Shown: piece after piece, positions 54,016-62,968 of the stretch
How the letters are laid out: every line of letters begins with the position of its first letter
Position numbering within the stretch: the stretch's first letter is position 1
Source of the DNA: Microbacterium hominis NBRC 15708
GTDB taxonomy: Bacteria > Actinomycetota > Actinomycetes > Actinomycetales > Microbacteriaceae
Assembly: GCF_001592125.1 (NCBI RefSeq)
Contig: NZ_BCWI01000009.1
Coordinates: 1 to 64,000, forward strand
Reading direction: 5' to 3'
DNA: 64,000 nucleotides
The notes under the pieces: generated by a model
What the model was told of the DNA's origin: nothing
Databases searched by the model: none
What the model saw: the letters and a program-made list of their open reading frames with translations, nothing else
Position numbers and translations under genes: made by a program

Positions 54016-55319
54016 CCGCGTCCGCCGTCGCCGTCGCCGTGGTCGCGCGCGTCGCCGGCATCCGTGCGGGTGCGGGGATCGCCGGCGGCGGGGAAGACGG
54101 TGTCCACCGCGTGGGTCCAGGCCGTTCCGGAGCCCGCGGCGGCCAGCGTGTGCCCCTGGGAGATCAGCCCGTGCAGCAGCGCGCCGGAGAAGTGCCGCAG
54201 AGCGGCCTCGGTCTCCGCGCTCCCGCCGCGGGTGCGCGCCCGCTCGAGCTCGCGGTCGAGCACCGCTTGAACGTGGGTGCGCATGTGGACCACCGCCGGT
54301 GCCACCTCGTGCACGCGCCGCGCCATCGCGTGACGCTGCGCCGCGGTCTGCACGATCAGGCGGGCCTCGCCGATGGTGGCGAACTCGTCGATCGGTGCGT
54401 GCACGCGGATGGTGTCGAGGTCGAGCAGCTCGATCTCCGGAAGCGATCGGAGCCCCGGATCGACGTTGCGCGGCATCCCGAGATCGATGATCAGCTGCGG
54501 CGTGGCCAGTCCGGCGCGCGCGGCGCCGTGGTTCTCCACGTCGAGGGCGTAGGTGTCGGTCGTGGTCGTGCAGGTGACGATGACGTCGGCGCGGGCGGCC
54601 TCGGCGGCGAAGTCCTCGGCCGACACCGCCGTCAGGTGCTCCCGTTTCGCGAAGCGGTCGCGTCCGGAGCGCGAGTGCACGCGGATGTCGACGGCGCCGA
54701 CGTCGCGCAGGGCCGCGAGGGATGCCGCGGCGTAGCGCCCCGTGCCGATCAGGAGCACGCGGGCCTGTTCCCAGGAGCCGAGGCGGGAGCCGGCGAGCTC
54801 GACGGCCAGCCGCACGAGCGATCGGCCCGACTCGCCGAGCCTGGTCGAGTTCTTGACGGCGCGCGAGGTCTCCGTCGCGCGCTGGAAGAGATGCTCGAGG
54901 GGCGCGGTCGTCACCCCCTCCCGCCGGGCGGCATCGAGGGCGCGGCGCACCTGTCCGGCGATCTCGTCCTCGCCGACGGCGACCGAGTCCAGGCCCGACG
55001 CCACCGAGAAGAGATGCTGCGCGACGTGGTTGCCGTGCGCGAAGTCGACCGTCTCGCGCACGTCGCGGAAGGGAAGCGCCGACAGCTCGGCGAGGCGTTC
55101 CATCGCGGCATCCATCGCCGGCAGCGGCGAGGCCTCGTCGGGCCCGTCGGCCAGGTCGAAGTAGGCCTCGAACCGGTTGCAGGTGGCCAGCACGACCGCT
55201 CCGCGGATGCTCTCGTGCGCCGCCGTCAGGTCGGTCGCGACGGTGTCTCCGACGACCGACAGCCGCTCCAACGCCTCGAGGGGAGTGGTGCGCTGATGGG
55301 CGGAGAGGCAGACGAGCAC
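54012..55319 (-). CDS. hemA: Glutamyl-tRNA reductase
   Basis: 435 aa. Catalytic Cys in LATCNRFEAY, NADPH loop LLIGTGRYAAASL and the C-terminal dimerisation helices. Converts glutamyl-tRNA to glutamate-1-semialdehyde, the first committed step of tetrapyrrole synthesis; HemL (62965) does the next. Start set at the GTG 55317-55319 (VLVCLSAHQRT), because longer in-frame ATGs extend across the divergent promoter. Transcribed away from hemE. Confidence 0.92.
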   Translation of the reverse strand: MLVCLSAHQRTTPLEALERLSVVGDTVATDLTAAHESIRGAVVLATCNRFEAYFDLADGPDEASPLPAMDAAMERLAELSALPFRDVRETVDFAHGNHVAQHLFSVASGLDSVAVGEDEIAGQVRRALDAARREGVTTAPLEHLFQRATETSRAVKNSTRLGESGRSLVRLAVELAGSRLGSWEQARVLLIGTGRYAAASLAALRDVGAVDIRVHSRSGRDRFAKREHLTAVSAEDFAAEAARADVIVTCTTTTDTYALDVENHGAARAGLATPQLIIDLGMPRNVDPGLRSLPEIELLDLDTIRVHAPIDEFATIGEARLIVQTAAQRHAMARRVHEVAPAVVHMRTHVQAVLDRELERARTRGGSAETEAALRHFSGALLHGLISQGHTLAAAGSGTAWTHAVDTVFPAAGDPRTRTDAGDARDHGDGDGGRG

Positions 55320-55358
55320 GCGGGTCCAGTCGGATTCGGATCGGAAGGGAACGTGATT

Positions 55359-55366
55359 AGTATAAC
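55359..55366. promoter_or_regulatory. Divergent hemA/hemE promoter
   Basis: TATAAC (55361-55366, plus) overlaps minus-strand TATACT (55359-55364) in an AT-rich patch that contrasts with the surrounding GC-rich DNA. One bidirectional promoter for both haem transcripts is likely. Confidence 0.55.
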
Positions 55367-55407
55367 GATTAACGCCCACTCGAGTCCGTCCCGTCGGGAG
55401 CATCATC

Positions 55408-56547
55408 ATCACCTCCTCCACCGCCGCCGCCGCTCACCCCCTGACCGCGCACGGCACCTCCGCCTCACGTCTGGTCCGTGCCCTCCGCGGCGAGCGTCCC
55501 GAGACGACGCCGGTCTGGTTCATGCGCCAGGCCGGGCGCTCCCTGCCCGAGTACCGGGCGCTGCGTGCCACCGGCACGATGCTCGACGCGTGCCTCACCC
55601 CCGAGCTCGCCAGCGAGATCACGATGCAGCCGGTGCGGCGGCACGGCGTGGATGCCGCGGTCTTCTTCAGCGACATCATCGTGCCGCTGCACCTCGTCGG
55701 CGTGGAGGTCGAGATCGCGGCCGGTCGCGGTCCCGTCTTCCGCCACCCGGTGCGGACGGCGGCCGAGATCTCCGACCTCGTGCGGATCGACCCCGCTCTC
55801 GTGGAGGAGCGCGGCGACGTCGTCGTGGAGGCGGTGCAGCGCACCGTGGCGATGCTCGCGGAGGAGGGTGACCGCCGCGGCGAGGCGCTTCCTCTCATCG
55901 GTTTCGCCGGCGCGCCGTTCACGCTCGCGGCCTACCTCGTCGAGGGCGGTCCGTCCAAGGACCACCTCGCCGCCCGCAGCCTCATCCACTCCGAGCCCGC
56001 GGCCTGGGCCGACCTCACCGCCTGGCTCGCCGAGGTCACGGGCCGCTTCCTCGCCCTCCAGGTGCGTGCCGGGGCGAGTGCGGCGCAGCTGTTCGACTCG
56101 TGGGCCGGCGCGCTCGCCCCGGCCGACTACCGGCGTGCCGTGCTCCCGGCATCCGCGGCCGCGCTGGAGCCCGCCCGCGCCCTGCGCGGGGAGGGCATCG
56201 ACGTGCCCCTGATCCACTTCGGCGTCGGCACGGGTGAGATTCTCGCCGACATGGCCTCGATCGGCGTGGATGCGCTCGGCGTCGACTACCGCGTCGACCT
56301 CGACGACGCGGTGGCCCGGATCGGCCGCGACGTGACGGTGCAGGGAAACCTCGACCCGGCGCTGCTGTTCGCTCCGGAGGACGTGCGCCGCCGCGCCGCG
56401 CAGGCCGCCCTCGATGCCGGTCTCGCCGCGCGGGCGCACGTGTTCAACCTCGGCCACGGCGTGCCGATGAACACCGATCCCGCCGTGCTCACCGACCTCG
56501 TGCGCACCGTGCACGACTGGCGCGCCCCCGCGGAGTCCGTGCGGTGA
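55408..56547 (+). CDS. hemE: Uroporphyrinogen decarboxylase, with non-canonical start
   Basis: About 379 aa. The N-terminal VWFMRQAGRSLPEYR, the active-site FFSDI and the later HFGVGTGE are diagnostic for HemE, which turns uroporphyrinogen III into coproporphyrinogen III. No in-frame ATG, GTG or TTG exists between the upstream stop at 55363 and the Met at 55522, which is too late (it would drop about 30 conserved-length residues). The placed start is an ATC triplet 7 nt after GGGAG; the neighbouring ATC codons at 55402 and 55405 are alternatives. First gene of the hem operon; its stop overlaps the cgoX start. Confidence 0.85.
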   Translation: MTSSTAAAAHPLTAHGTSASRLVRALRGERPETTPVWFMRQAGRSLPEYRALRATGTMLDACLTPELASEITMQPVRRHGVDAAVFFSDIIVPLHLVGVEVEIAAGRGPVFRHPVRTAAEISDLVRIDPALVEERGDVVVEAVQRTVAMLAEEGDRRGEALPLIGFAGAPFTLAAYLVEGGPSKDHLAARSLIHSEPAAWADLTAWLAEVTGRFLALQVRAGASAAQLFDSWAGALAPADYRRAVLPASAAALEPARALRGEGIDVPLIHFGVGTGEILADMASIGVDALGVDYRVDLDDAVARIGRDVTVQGNLDPALLFAPEDVRRRAAQAALDAGLAARAHVFNLGHGVPMNTDPAVLTDLVRTVHDWRAPAESVR

Positions 56548-58154
56548 GTGCCGTCTCCCCGGCGCCGCCCGCGACGGATGCCGACGTCATCGTCGTCGGC
56601 GCCGGCATGGGCGGGCTCGTCGTCGCCCATGACCTCGCCCGCGCCGGGTACGACGTGATCGTCGTCGACGCGGCGTCCGAGGTCGGCGGGCTGCTGCGGT
56701 GGGGAACGCTCGCCGGCGTGGACATCGACCTCGGCGCGGAGTCGTTCGCCACGCGCACCGACGCCGTCGCCACCCTCGTGGCCGATGCCGGGCTCGACCT
56801 CGAGCTGGTCGCGCCGCGCCCGCAGGGCGCGTGGCTCGCGGTGGCCACCGAGCACGGCGTCACCCGCGCCCGCCTGCCGCGACGGACCGTCCTCGGCATC
56901 CCCGCCGACCCCGAGGCCGACGACGTCGTCGCGATCATCGGTGTCGACGGCGCCGCGCGGGCCCGGGCCGAGCGGCGCCTGCCGGTCGAGGCGGATGCGG
57001 AGCCGTCGCTGTACGACCTCGTCGCCGATCGTCTCGGCGCTCGCGTGGCCGACCGTCTCGTCGACACGCTGTGCCGCAGCGTCTACTCGCGGCCCGCCGC
57101 CGACGCGCGGCTGTCCGCGCTGCACCCCGGCCTCTGGCGCGAGTTCGTCGCGCGGGGCTCGCTCCTCGAGGCCGCGGATGCCGTGGCGACCGGTCAACGC
57201 GCCGGCGCCGCCGTCGGCGGTGTCCGCGGGGGCATGTGGCGGCTTCCGGCGGAGCTCGCGGATGCCGCGGCGGCGCACGGCGCGAAGATCCGCACCGGCG
57301 TCGCGGTGCGTGCCGTGCGGTCGGATGCCGAGACGGTCACGGTCGACACGGCCGGCGGATCGCTGTCGGCGCGTCACCTCGTGATCGCGACGGGCCCCGC
57401 GGAGGCGGCGCGTCTGCTGGCGGGTGCGGGCGTTTCGACTCGCTCCGCTCGCTCAACGACCGGGAGCGCCCCCCGGTCGTCGAGCGAGGAGCGTGTCCGC
57501 GCCTCCCGGTCGTTGAGCGAGGAGCGTGTCCGCGCCTCCCGGTCGTTGAGCGAGGAGCGTGCCCGCGCCCCCCGGTCGTCGAGCGCGGAGCGTGTCCGCG
57601 CCCCCCGGTCGTTGAGCGAGGAGCGCAGCGACGAGTCGAAACGCGCCCCCGCGCCGACGGCGGCGGGTGTCCGCCTCGTCGCCGCCGCCATCGCGCACCC
57701 CGGACTCGCCGCCGAGCCGGTCGGATCGGGCGTCATCGTCGACCCGACGCTGCCGACGGCGGCCAAGGCGCTCACCCACATCTCCGCCAAATGGGACTGG
57801 GCGCGCGCGGCGGTCCCCGACGGCATCCACCTCGTGCGGCTGTCCGCCCGCGACGCCGCCGCCGGCACCCTCGCCTCGGCCGACGACGTCGCGCGCGAGG
57901 TCTCGATCCTCACCGGCGTCGAGGTGGCCGCCGCCGACGTTGTCGACCTGGTCGTCCAGGAGTGGCCGGATGCCGTCGCCGCGGCCGCCGCTCCCGACGG
58001 GCTTCCGGCGCACGTCCATGCGGCCGGGGCCGTCGCGGCAGGGACGGGCCTGGCCTCCGTCATTCCGCACGCCCGCGCGCTCGCCGCCCGCATCGACGGT
58101 GCGCTGGCCGCATCCCCATCGCCGACCTCTCTTCCCACCCACCCGGTTTCCTAG
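56544..58154 (+). CDS. cgoX: Coproporphyrinogen III oxidase (HemY/CgoX), with in-frame repeat insertion
   Basis: 536 aa. FAD-binding start VIVVGAGMGGLVVAHDLARAG and the C-terminal AAGAVAAGTGLASVIPHA identify the HemY/HemG flavoprotein oxidase, which in actinobacteria oxidises coproporphyrinogen III to coproporphyrin III. Residues about 296-367 are a Ser/Arg/Glu-rich repeat segment (S-L-S-E-E-R-V-R-A-S-R type) encoded by the dispersed array at 57431-57645. Without it the length is about 465 aa, the family norm. GTG start overlaps the hemE stop. Confidence 0.92.
   Translation: MSAVSPAPPATDADVIVVGAGMGGLVVAHDLARAGYDVIVVDAASEVGGLLRWGTLAGVDIDLGAESFATRTDAVATLVADAGLDLELVAPRPQGAWLAVATEHGVTRARLPRRTVLGIPADPEADDVVAIIGVDGAARARAERRLPVEADAEPSLYDLVADRLGARVADRLVDTLCRSVYSRPAADARLSALHPGLWREFVARGSLLEAADAVATGQRAGAAVGGVRGGMWRLPAELADAAAAHGAKIRTGVAVRAVRSDAETVTVDTAGGSLSARHLVIATGPAEAARLLAGAGVSTRSARSTTGSAPRSSSEERVRASRSLSEERVRASRSLSEERARAPRSSSAERVRAPRSLSEERSDESKRAPAPTAAGVRLVAAAIAHPGLAAEPVGSGVIVDPTLPTAAKALTHISAKWDWARAAVPDGIHLVRLSARDAAAGTLASADDVAREVSILTGVEVAAADVVDLVVQEWPDAVAAAAAPDGLPAHVHAAGAVAAGTGLASVIPHARALAARIDGALAASPSPTSLPTHPVS
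57431..57645. repeat. 33-bp tandem repeat array inside cgoX
   Basis: Bounded by the exact inverted repeat CGTTTCGACTCG (57431) and CGAGTCGAAACG (57632). Five direct units starting CCCGGTCGT at 57472, 57505, 57538, 57571 and 57604, exactly 33 bp apart, are preceded by one inverted half-unit (GCTCAACGACCGGG). The frame of cgoX stays open throughout. Confidence 0.92.
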
Positions 58155-58163
58155 GAGCACCGC

Positions 58164-58853
58164 ATGACCGCACAGACCCCGCTCGGATACACTCTCTTCG
58201 CCGTCCTCGCCGGGCCCCGCCCGCGCGTCGCCGCGACGGACGCGGCGGCGATCGCCGAGCTCTCCGAGGCCGTCGCCGCGGTGACGGCCGGCGGCGTCAC
58301 CGTCCGCGGCCTGTACGACGTCACCGGCATGCGCGCCGAGGCCGACCTCATGATCTGGCTGCACACCACGCCCGGCGAGGTCGACGACCCGGCCATCCTG
58401 CAGAAGGCGCTGCGCACCCTCCGGCGCACCGCGGCGCTGGAAGCGCACACGGCGGTCTGGACGGCGATGGGCGTGCACCGGGAGGCGGAGTTCAACAAGC
58501 GGCACGTGCCCGGCTACCTCCGCGGCGAGAGCGCCCGCGGCTGGCTGTGCCTGTACCCGTTCGTGCGCAGCTACGAGTGGTACCTGCTGCCCGACGAGGA
58601 GCGCGCCGGCATGCTCGCCGAGCACGGCCGCAAGGGTGCCCGCTTCACCGACGTCGTCGCGAACACCGTCTCCACGTTCGGCCTGAGCGACTACGAGTGG
58701 CTGCTGCCGCTGGAGAGCGACGACCCGATCCACCTCGTCGACATGATGCGCGACCTGCGCGCCACCGACGCGCGCCGCCACGTGCGCGAAGAGGTGCCGT
58801 TCTACACGGGCCGACGGCTCGAGCTGGACGAGCTCGCGGAGGTGCTGAGCTGA
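58164..58853 (+). CDS. hemQ: Coproheme decarboxylase HemQ (ChdC)
   Basis: 229 aa, chlorite-dismutase-like fold. WLHTTPGEV and LCLYPFVRSYEWYLLP carry the catalytic Tyr (Tyr131), with the likely proximal haem ligand in AEHGRKG (His154). HemQ decarboxylates coproheme to haem b with peroxide, the final step of the coproporphyrin-dependent route, and its presence with CgoX and HemH defines that route here. It starts 9 bp after cgoX and overlaps the hemH start by 1 bp (TGATG). Confidence 0.95.
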   Translation: MTAQTPLGYTLFAVLAGPRPRVAATDAAAIAELSEAVAAVTAGGVTVRGLYDVTGMRAEADLMIWLHTTPGEVDDPAILQKALRTLRRTAALEAHTAVWTAMGVHREAEFNKRHVPGYLRGESARGWLCLYPFVRSYEWYLLPDEERAGMLAEHGRKGARFTDVVANTVSTFGLSDYEWLLPLESDDPIHLVDMMRDLRATDARRHVREEVPFYTGRRLELDELAEVLS

Positions 58854-60094
58854 TGGCCGAGAACATCGCCCCCCGCGCCGCGGGCGCGGCGCCGTTCCGC
58901 CCCAAGCCGGCGCGCGCGAGCGCCGCTCCCGTCTGCGGCGACGGATGCCGGGTGCCGGCCGCGACGGCGGCGACGTGCGCCGGCGAGCCGCACGTCAGCG
59001 TCCCGACGGCGTATGACGGCGTGCTGCTGCTGGGTTTCGGCGGCCCCGAGGGTCAGGACGACGTGATCCCGTTCCTGCGCAACGTCACGGCGGGCCGCGG
59101 CATCCCCGACGAGCGCCTGGAGGAGGTCGCGCATCATTACCGCCACTTCGGCGGCGTCTCGCCGATCAACGAGCACAACCGCGAGCTGAAGGCGGCCCTG
59201 GACGCCGAGCTCGCCGCGCGCGGACTCGACCTGCCGGTCTACTGGGGCAACCGCAACTGGATGCCGTACGTCGCCGACGCGCTGCAGGATGCTCACGATG
59301 CCGGTCATCGGCGCCTGCTCGCGATCGCGACGAGCGCGTACAGCTCGTACTCGTCGTGCCGGCAGTACCGCGAAGACCTGGCGGATGCCGTGGAGGCGAC
59401 CGGCCTGTCCGGCGAGGTCGAGATCGACAAGGTGCGCCAGTTCTTCGACCACCCGGGCTTCGTCACGCCGTTCGCCGAGGGCGTCGCCGAGGGACTCGCC
59501 GCCCTCCACGCGCAGGGCTTCGCCGACGATCAGATCGAGATCCTCTTCTCCACCCACTCGATCCCGAACAGCGACGCCGACCGCTCCGGTCCGCCCGAGC
59601 GCGGGTTCGGCGCCGGCGGGGCCTACGTCGCGCAGCACACGGCGGTCGCCGAGGCGATCATGGCGCGCCTCGCCTCGTCGTGCGCCTGGCAGCTCGTCTT
59701 CCAGAGCCGGTCGGGCCCGCCGCAGGTGCCGTGGCTCGAGCCCGACATCAACGACGCGATGGCCGAGCTCCCGGCCCGCGGGCGCCGGGCCGTGCTGATC
59801 GTGCCGCTCGGCTTCGTCAGCGACCACATGGAGGTGCTCTGGGACCTCGACACCGAGGCGATGGAGACCGCCGAGGAGCTCGGCCTGATCGCCCTGCGCA
59901 CGCCCACCCCGGGCACGCATCCGGCGTACGTGTCGGGTCTCGTCGATCTGATGGTCGAGCGCCTGGACGGTACCCCGGCCGTGGGCCGCCCCCACGAGAC
60001 CGACCTCGGCCCCTGGTACGACGTGTGCCGTCCCGGATGCTGCGAGAACAAGCGCCTGGGCTTCCAGCCCGCGCTCGCCGGGATCGCGCCGTGA
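58853..60094 (+). CDS. hemH: Coproporphyrin ferrochelatase (CpfC) with iron-sulfur ligands
   Basis: 413 aa. VLLLGFGGPEGQDDV and the metal-site FSTHSIPNSD (His235) define a ferrochelatase. Cys169 (SSYSSCRQY) and Cys392/396/397 (VCRPGCCEN) are the positions that bind a [2Fe-2S] cluster in actinobacterial and mammalian enzymes. It inserts iron into coproporphyrin III, upstream of HemQ. An about 50-residue Ala-rich N-terminal extension with three Cys precedes the usual start. Confidence 0.94.
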   Translation: MAENIAPRAAGAAPFRPKPARASAAPVCGDGCRVPAATAATCAGEPHVSVPTAYDGVLLLGFGGPEGQDDVIPFLRNVTAGRGIPDERLEEVAHHYRHFGGVSPINEHNRELKAALDAELAARGLDLPVYWGNRNWMPYVADALQDAHDAGHRRLLAIATSAYSSYSSCRQYREDLADAVEATGLSGEVEIDKVRQFFDHPGFVTPFAEGVAEGLAALHAQGFADDQIEILFSTHSIPNSDADRSGPPERGFGAGGAYVAQHTAVAEAIMARLASSCAWQLVFQSRSGPPQVPWLEPDINDAMAELPARGRRAVLIVPLGFVSDHMEVLWDLDTEAMETAEELGLIALRTPTPGTHPAYVSGLVDLMVERLDGTPAVGRPHETDLGPWYDVCRPGCCENKRLGFQPALAGIAP

Positions 60095-61197
60095 CCGTGA
60101 CCGACGCGTCCGGCGCCGCGCCGCTGCGCCTCGGCACCCGTGCGAGCCTGCTCGCCACCACGCAGTCGGGCCACGTCGCCGCGGCGCTCCGGGCGGCGAC
60201 CGGCCGCGAGGTGGAGCTCGTGCCGATCACGACGGCGGGCGACGTGCTCACGGGGCCCCTCGCACAGCTCGGCGGCACCGGTGTCTTCGTCGCGGCGCTT
60301 CGCGAAGCCCTCCTCCGCGGGGAGTGCGACCTCGTGGTGCACTCGATGAAGGATCTGCCGACCGCCGAGGTCGACGGCCTCGCGATCGCCGCCGTGCCGC
60401 CGCGCGCACCCGTGGGCGATGTGCTGTGCGCCCGCGACGGTCTCACGCTCGACACCCTGCCGCACGGTGCGGTCGTCGGCAGCGGCTCGCCCCGCCGGGT
60501 CGCACAGCTGCTCCGGCGCCGGCCCGATCTGCAGGTCCGCGGCATCCGCGGCAACGTCGACACACGGCTGCGGAAGGTCGACGAGGGGGAGTACGACGCG
60601 ATCGTGCTCGCCGAGGCCGGCCTCACCCGCATCGGCCGCACCGACCGGATCACCGACCGCTTCGCCGCGGACGGCTGGCCGACATCGGCCGGGCAGGGTG
60701 CGCTGGCGGTCGAGGTGCGATCGGACTCCGCGGTCGCCGCGCAGATCGCCGCGATCAGCGATGCGGATGCCGAGGTCACCGCGCTCTGGGAGCGCGCCGT
60801 GCTGCGGCTGCTGGAGGCCGGCTGCGCCGCGCCGGTCGGCATCTCGGCCCGGCTCGCGGAGGCCGCGGGCCCGGACGTTTCGATGCGCCCCGCTCGCTCA
60901 ACGACCGGTGGTCTCGTCCCGGTCGTTGAGCGAGGGCCGCAGGCTGTGCCCCCGGTCGTTGAGCGAGGGCCGCAGGCCCGAGTCGAAACGCCCGTCACGC
61001 TGGTCGCCGAGGTCTACGCCCTCGACGGCGCCCGCGCCGTCCGCGTCGCGCACACCGCCACCCGCGAGGAGCTGGCAGACGCCGCCGGGCGCGATCTCGC
61101 CGCGGCATCCGTCGTCGCGGCGCTCATGGATGCCGGCGCCGGCGATCTCGCCGACCTCGGCCCGCGCGCCACCGGCGCGGAGGGAGCCGGACGGTGA
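60091..61197 (+). CDS. hemC: Hydroxymethylbilane synthase, with in-frame repeat insertion
   Basis: 368 aa from a GTG overlapping the hemH stop. LRLGTRASLLATTQ, VHSMKDLPT and the cofactor Cys245 (LEAGCAAPVG, dipyrromethane attachment) are intact. It polymerises four porphobilinogens. Residues about 263-300, after the cofactor Cys in domain 3, come from the dispersed repeat family (P-V-V-E-R-G-P-Q-A units). The core enzyme without this segment is normal length. Confidence 0.94.
   Translation: MTVTDASGAAPLRLGTRASLLATTQSGHVAAALRAATGREVELVPITTAGDVLTGPLAQLGGTGVFVAALREALLRGECDLVVHSMKDLPTAEVDGLAIAAVPPRAPVGDVLCARDGLTLDTLPHGAVVGSGSPRRVAQLLRRRPDLQVRGIRGNVDTRLRKVDEGEYDAIVLAEAGLTRIGRTDRITDRFAADGWPTSAGQGALAVEVRSDSAVAAQIAAISDADAEVTALWERAVLRLLEAGCAAPVGISARLAEAAGPDVSMRPARSTTGGLVPVVERGPQAVPPVVERGPQARVETPVTLVAEVYALDGARAVRVAHTATREELADAAGRDLAAASVVAALMDAGAGDLADLGPRATGAEGAGR
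60876..60990. repeat. 33-bp tandem repeat array inside hemC
   Basis: Starts with CGTTTCGA (60876), then an inverted half-unit CGCTCGCTCAACGACCGG (60891-60908) and two identical direct units CCCGGTCGTTGAGCGAGG.. at 60918 and 60951, 33 bp apart, and ends with CGAGTCGAAACG (60979-60990). Confidence 0.9.
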
Positions 61198-61976
61198 CCG
61201 CCCTGGAGGGGGCGCGGGTGCTCGTGCCGCGCGGCGGCGCCTGGGGTGAGCGGGTCGCGCAGGAGCTCGCGGCGCGCGGCGCCCGGCCCGTGATCGCACC
61301 CGTGATCCGCACCGCGCCGCCCCGCGACGCCGCCGCGCGCGACGCGACGTTCACCGCGCTCGCCGACGGGCGCTACGCGTGGCTCTTCGTCACCAGCGCC
61401 GCGAGCGTCGAGCAGCTCGCCGGCTTCCTCTCCGCGCGGCGGCGGACCCTGCCGGACACCCTCGAGATCGCCGCCGTCGGTCCGTCGACGGCCCGCGCGG
61501 TGGGTGCCCTCGGTGCGCGCGTCGCGTTCGTCCCCGGAGGACGCTCGTCGGCGCAGACGATGATCGTGCAGTGGACCGCGGCGCACGACGCGGCATCCAC
61601 CGGGCGCTGCCTCGTCGTCCGCTCGGACCTCGCCGCCGCGGTCGTCAGCGACGAGCTCGAGCTGCGCGGCTTCGCGGTGGACGTGTGCATCGGCTACCGC
61701 ACCGTCGGCGTCGACCTCGACCCGGCGGTCGCGGGGGAGCTGCACGACGGGCGGTTCGACATCGTCCTGCTCACCTCGCTGAGCGTCGGCCGCGAGCTGC
61801 GCCGCCAGGTCGGCACCCTCCCGGCATCCACCCTCGTCGCCTCGATCGGCCCGGGCACGACGCGCGACGCCGAGCGTCTCGGCTTCACCGTCGGCCACAC
61901 CGCCCGCACGCAGAGCATCGACGCCCTCATCGCCGAGCTCGACTCCTCATCCCGACGTCTGGAGGTCACCCCATGA
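61194..61976 (+). CDS. hemD: Uroporphyrinogen-III synthase
   Basis: 260 aa. Weakly conserved family; supporting features are the start [10 protein letters not shown], the [13 protein letters not shown] segment, [10 protein letters not shown] and the late [12 protein letters not shown] / [15 protein letters not shown]. Position between hemC and hemB settles it. Cyclises hydroxymethylbilane with inversion of ring D. GTG start overlaps the hemC stop; the hemB start overlaps its own stop. Confidence 0.9.
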   Translation: MTALEGARVLVPRGGAWGERVAQELAARGARPVIAPVIRTAPPRDAAARDATFTALADGRYAWLFVTSAASVEQLAGFLSARRRTLPDTLEIAAVGPSTARAVGALGARVAFVPGGRSSAQTMIVQWTAAHDAASTGRCLVVRSDLAAAVVSDELELRGFAVDVCIGYRTVGVDLDPAVAGELHDGRFDIVLLTSLSVGRELRRQVGTLPASTLVASIGPGTTRDAERLGFTVGHTARTQSIDALIAELDSSSRRLEVTP

Positions 61977-62968
61977 CCACGTTCCCCGTCCGCCGCCTGC
62001 GGCGCCTCCGGCAGACGCCGGCGCTGCGCCGGCTCGTGTCCGAGACCGACCTGAGCGCGCGTCGTCTCGTGCTGCCGGTGTTCGTCAAGGAGGGCATCGC
62101 CCAGGCGCAGCCCATCGCCAGCATGCCCGGCGTCCAGCAGTACCCGATCGAGCAGCTCGCCGCGCTCGTCGACGACGCCGCGGAGGCCGGCATCGGCGGC
62201 ATCATGCTCTTCGGCGTTCCCGCGGTGCGCGACGCCGTCGGCAGCGGCGCGACCGACCCCGACGGCATCCTCAACCGGGCGATCGCCGTCGCGGCGCGCG
62301 CGGCGGCCGGGCGCCTCACGGTGCAGGCCGACCTCTGCCTCGACGAGTTCACCGACCACGGCCACTGCGGCGTGCTCGCCGCCGACGGGAGCGTCGACAA
62401 CGACGCGACCCTCGAGGTGTACGCGCGGATGGCCGTCGCCCAGGCGGAGGCCGGCGCCGACGTCCTGGGTCTGTCCGGCATGATGGACGGCCAGGTCGCC
62501 GCGTGCCGTGCCGCCCTGGATGCGGGGGGACGCAGCGACGTCGTGATCCTCGCCTACTCCGCCAAGTACGCCTCCGCCTTCTACGGCCCCTTCCGCGACG
62601 CCGTCGAGTCGACGCTCACCGGCGACCGCCGCACCTACCAGCTCGACCCGGCCAACGGCCGCGAGGGCGTGCAGGAGGCGCTCGCCGACATCGACGAGGG
62701 CGCCGACATCGTCATGGTCAAGCCCGCCGGGCCCTACCTCGACGTGCTGGCCGAGGTCGCCGCCGTCTCGTCGGTGCCGGTCTGGGCCTACCAGGTGTCG
62801 GGCGAGTACGCGATGATCGAGCACGCCGCCGCAGCCGGGGTCATCGACCGCGAGCGTGCGATCGGGGAGACCCTCCTCGGCATCCGCCGCGCCGGCGCCG
62901 AGGCGATTCTGACGTACTGGGCGATCGAGGTCGCCGGCTGGATCCGAGAGGGACGCGCACTCGCATGA
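61973..62968 (+). CDS. hemB: Delta-aminolevulinic acid dehydratase (porphobilinogen synthase)
   Basis: 331 aa. Schiff-base lysines in [16 protein letters not shown] and [10 protein letters not shown]. The metal-loop [17 protein letters not shown] keeps two Cys. Joins two 5-aminolevulinates into porphobilinogen. ATG overlaps the hemD stop by 4 bp, and its own stop overlaps the hemL start. Confidence 0.96.
   Translation: MTTFPVRRLRRLRQTPALRRLVSETDLSARRLVLPVFVKEGIAQAQPIASMPGVQQYPIEQLAALVDDAAEAGIGGIMLFGVPAVRDAVGSGATDPDGILNRAIAVAARAAAGRLTVQADLCLDEFTDHGHCGVLAADGSVDNDATLEVYARMAVAQAEAGADVLGLSGMMDGQVAACRAALDAGGRSDVVILAYSAKYASAFYGPFRDAVESTLTGDRRTYQLDPANGREGVQEALADIDEGADIVMVKPAGPYLDVLAEVAAVSSVPVWAYQVSGEYAMIEHAAAAGVIDRERAIGETLLGIRRAGAEAILTYWAIEVAGWIREGRALA

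Noticed and set aside
55320..55421. Longer hemA start (ATG run at 55401-55421)
   Set aside because: It would place about 34 extra residues across the shared promoter and opposite the hemE start; conserved HemA sequence begins at the GTG 55319.
57431..57645. CRISPR-like array (regular 33-bp repeats)
   Set aside because: There are no unique spacers: the repeated unit fills the whole period, the array lies inside cgoX in frame, and no cas genes are present.
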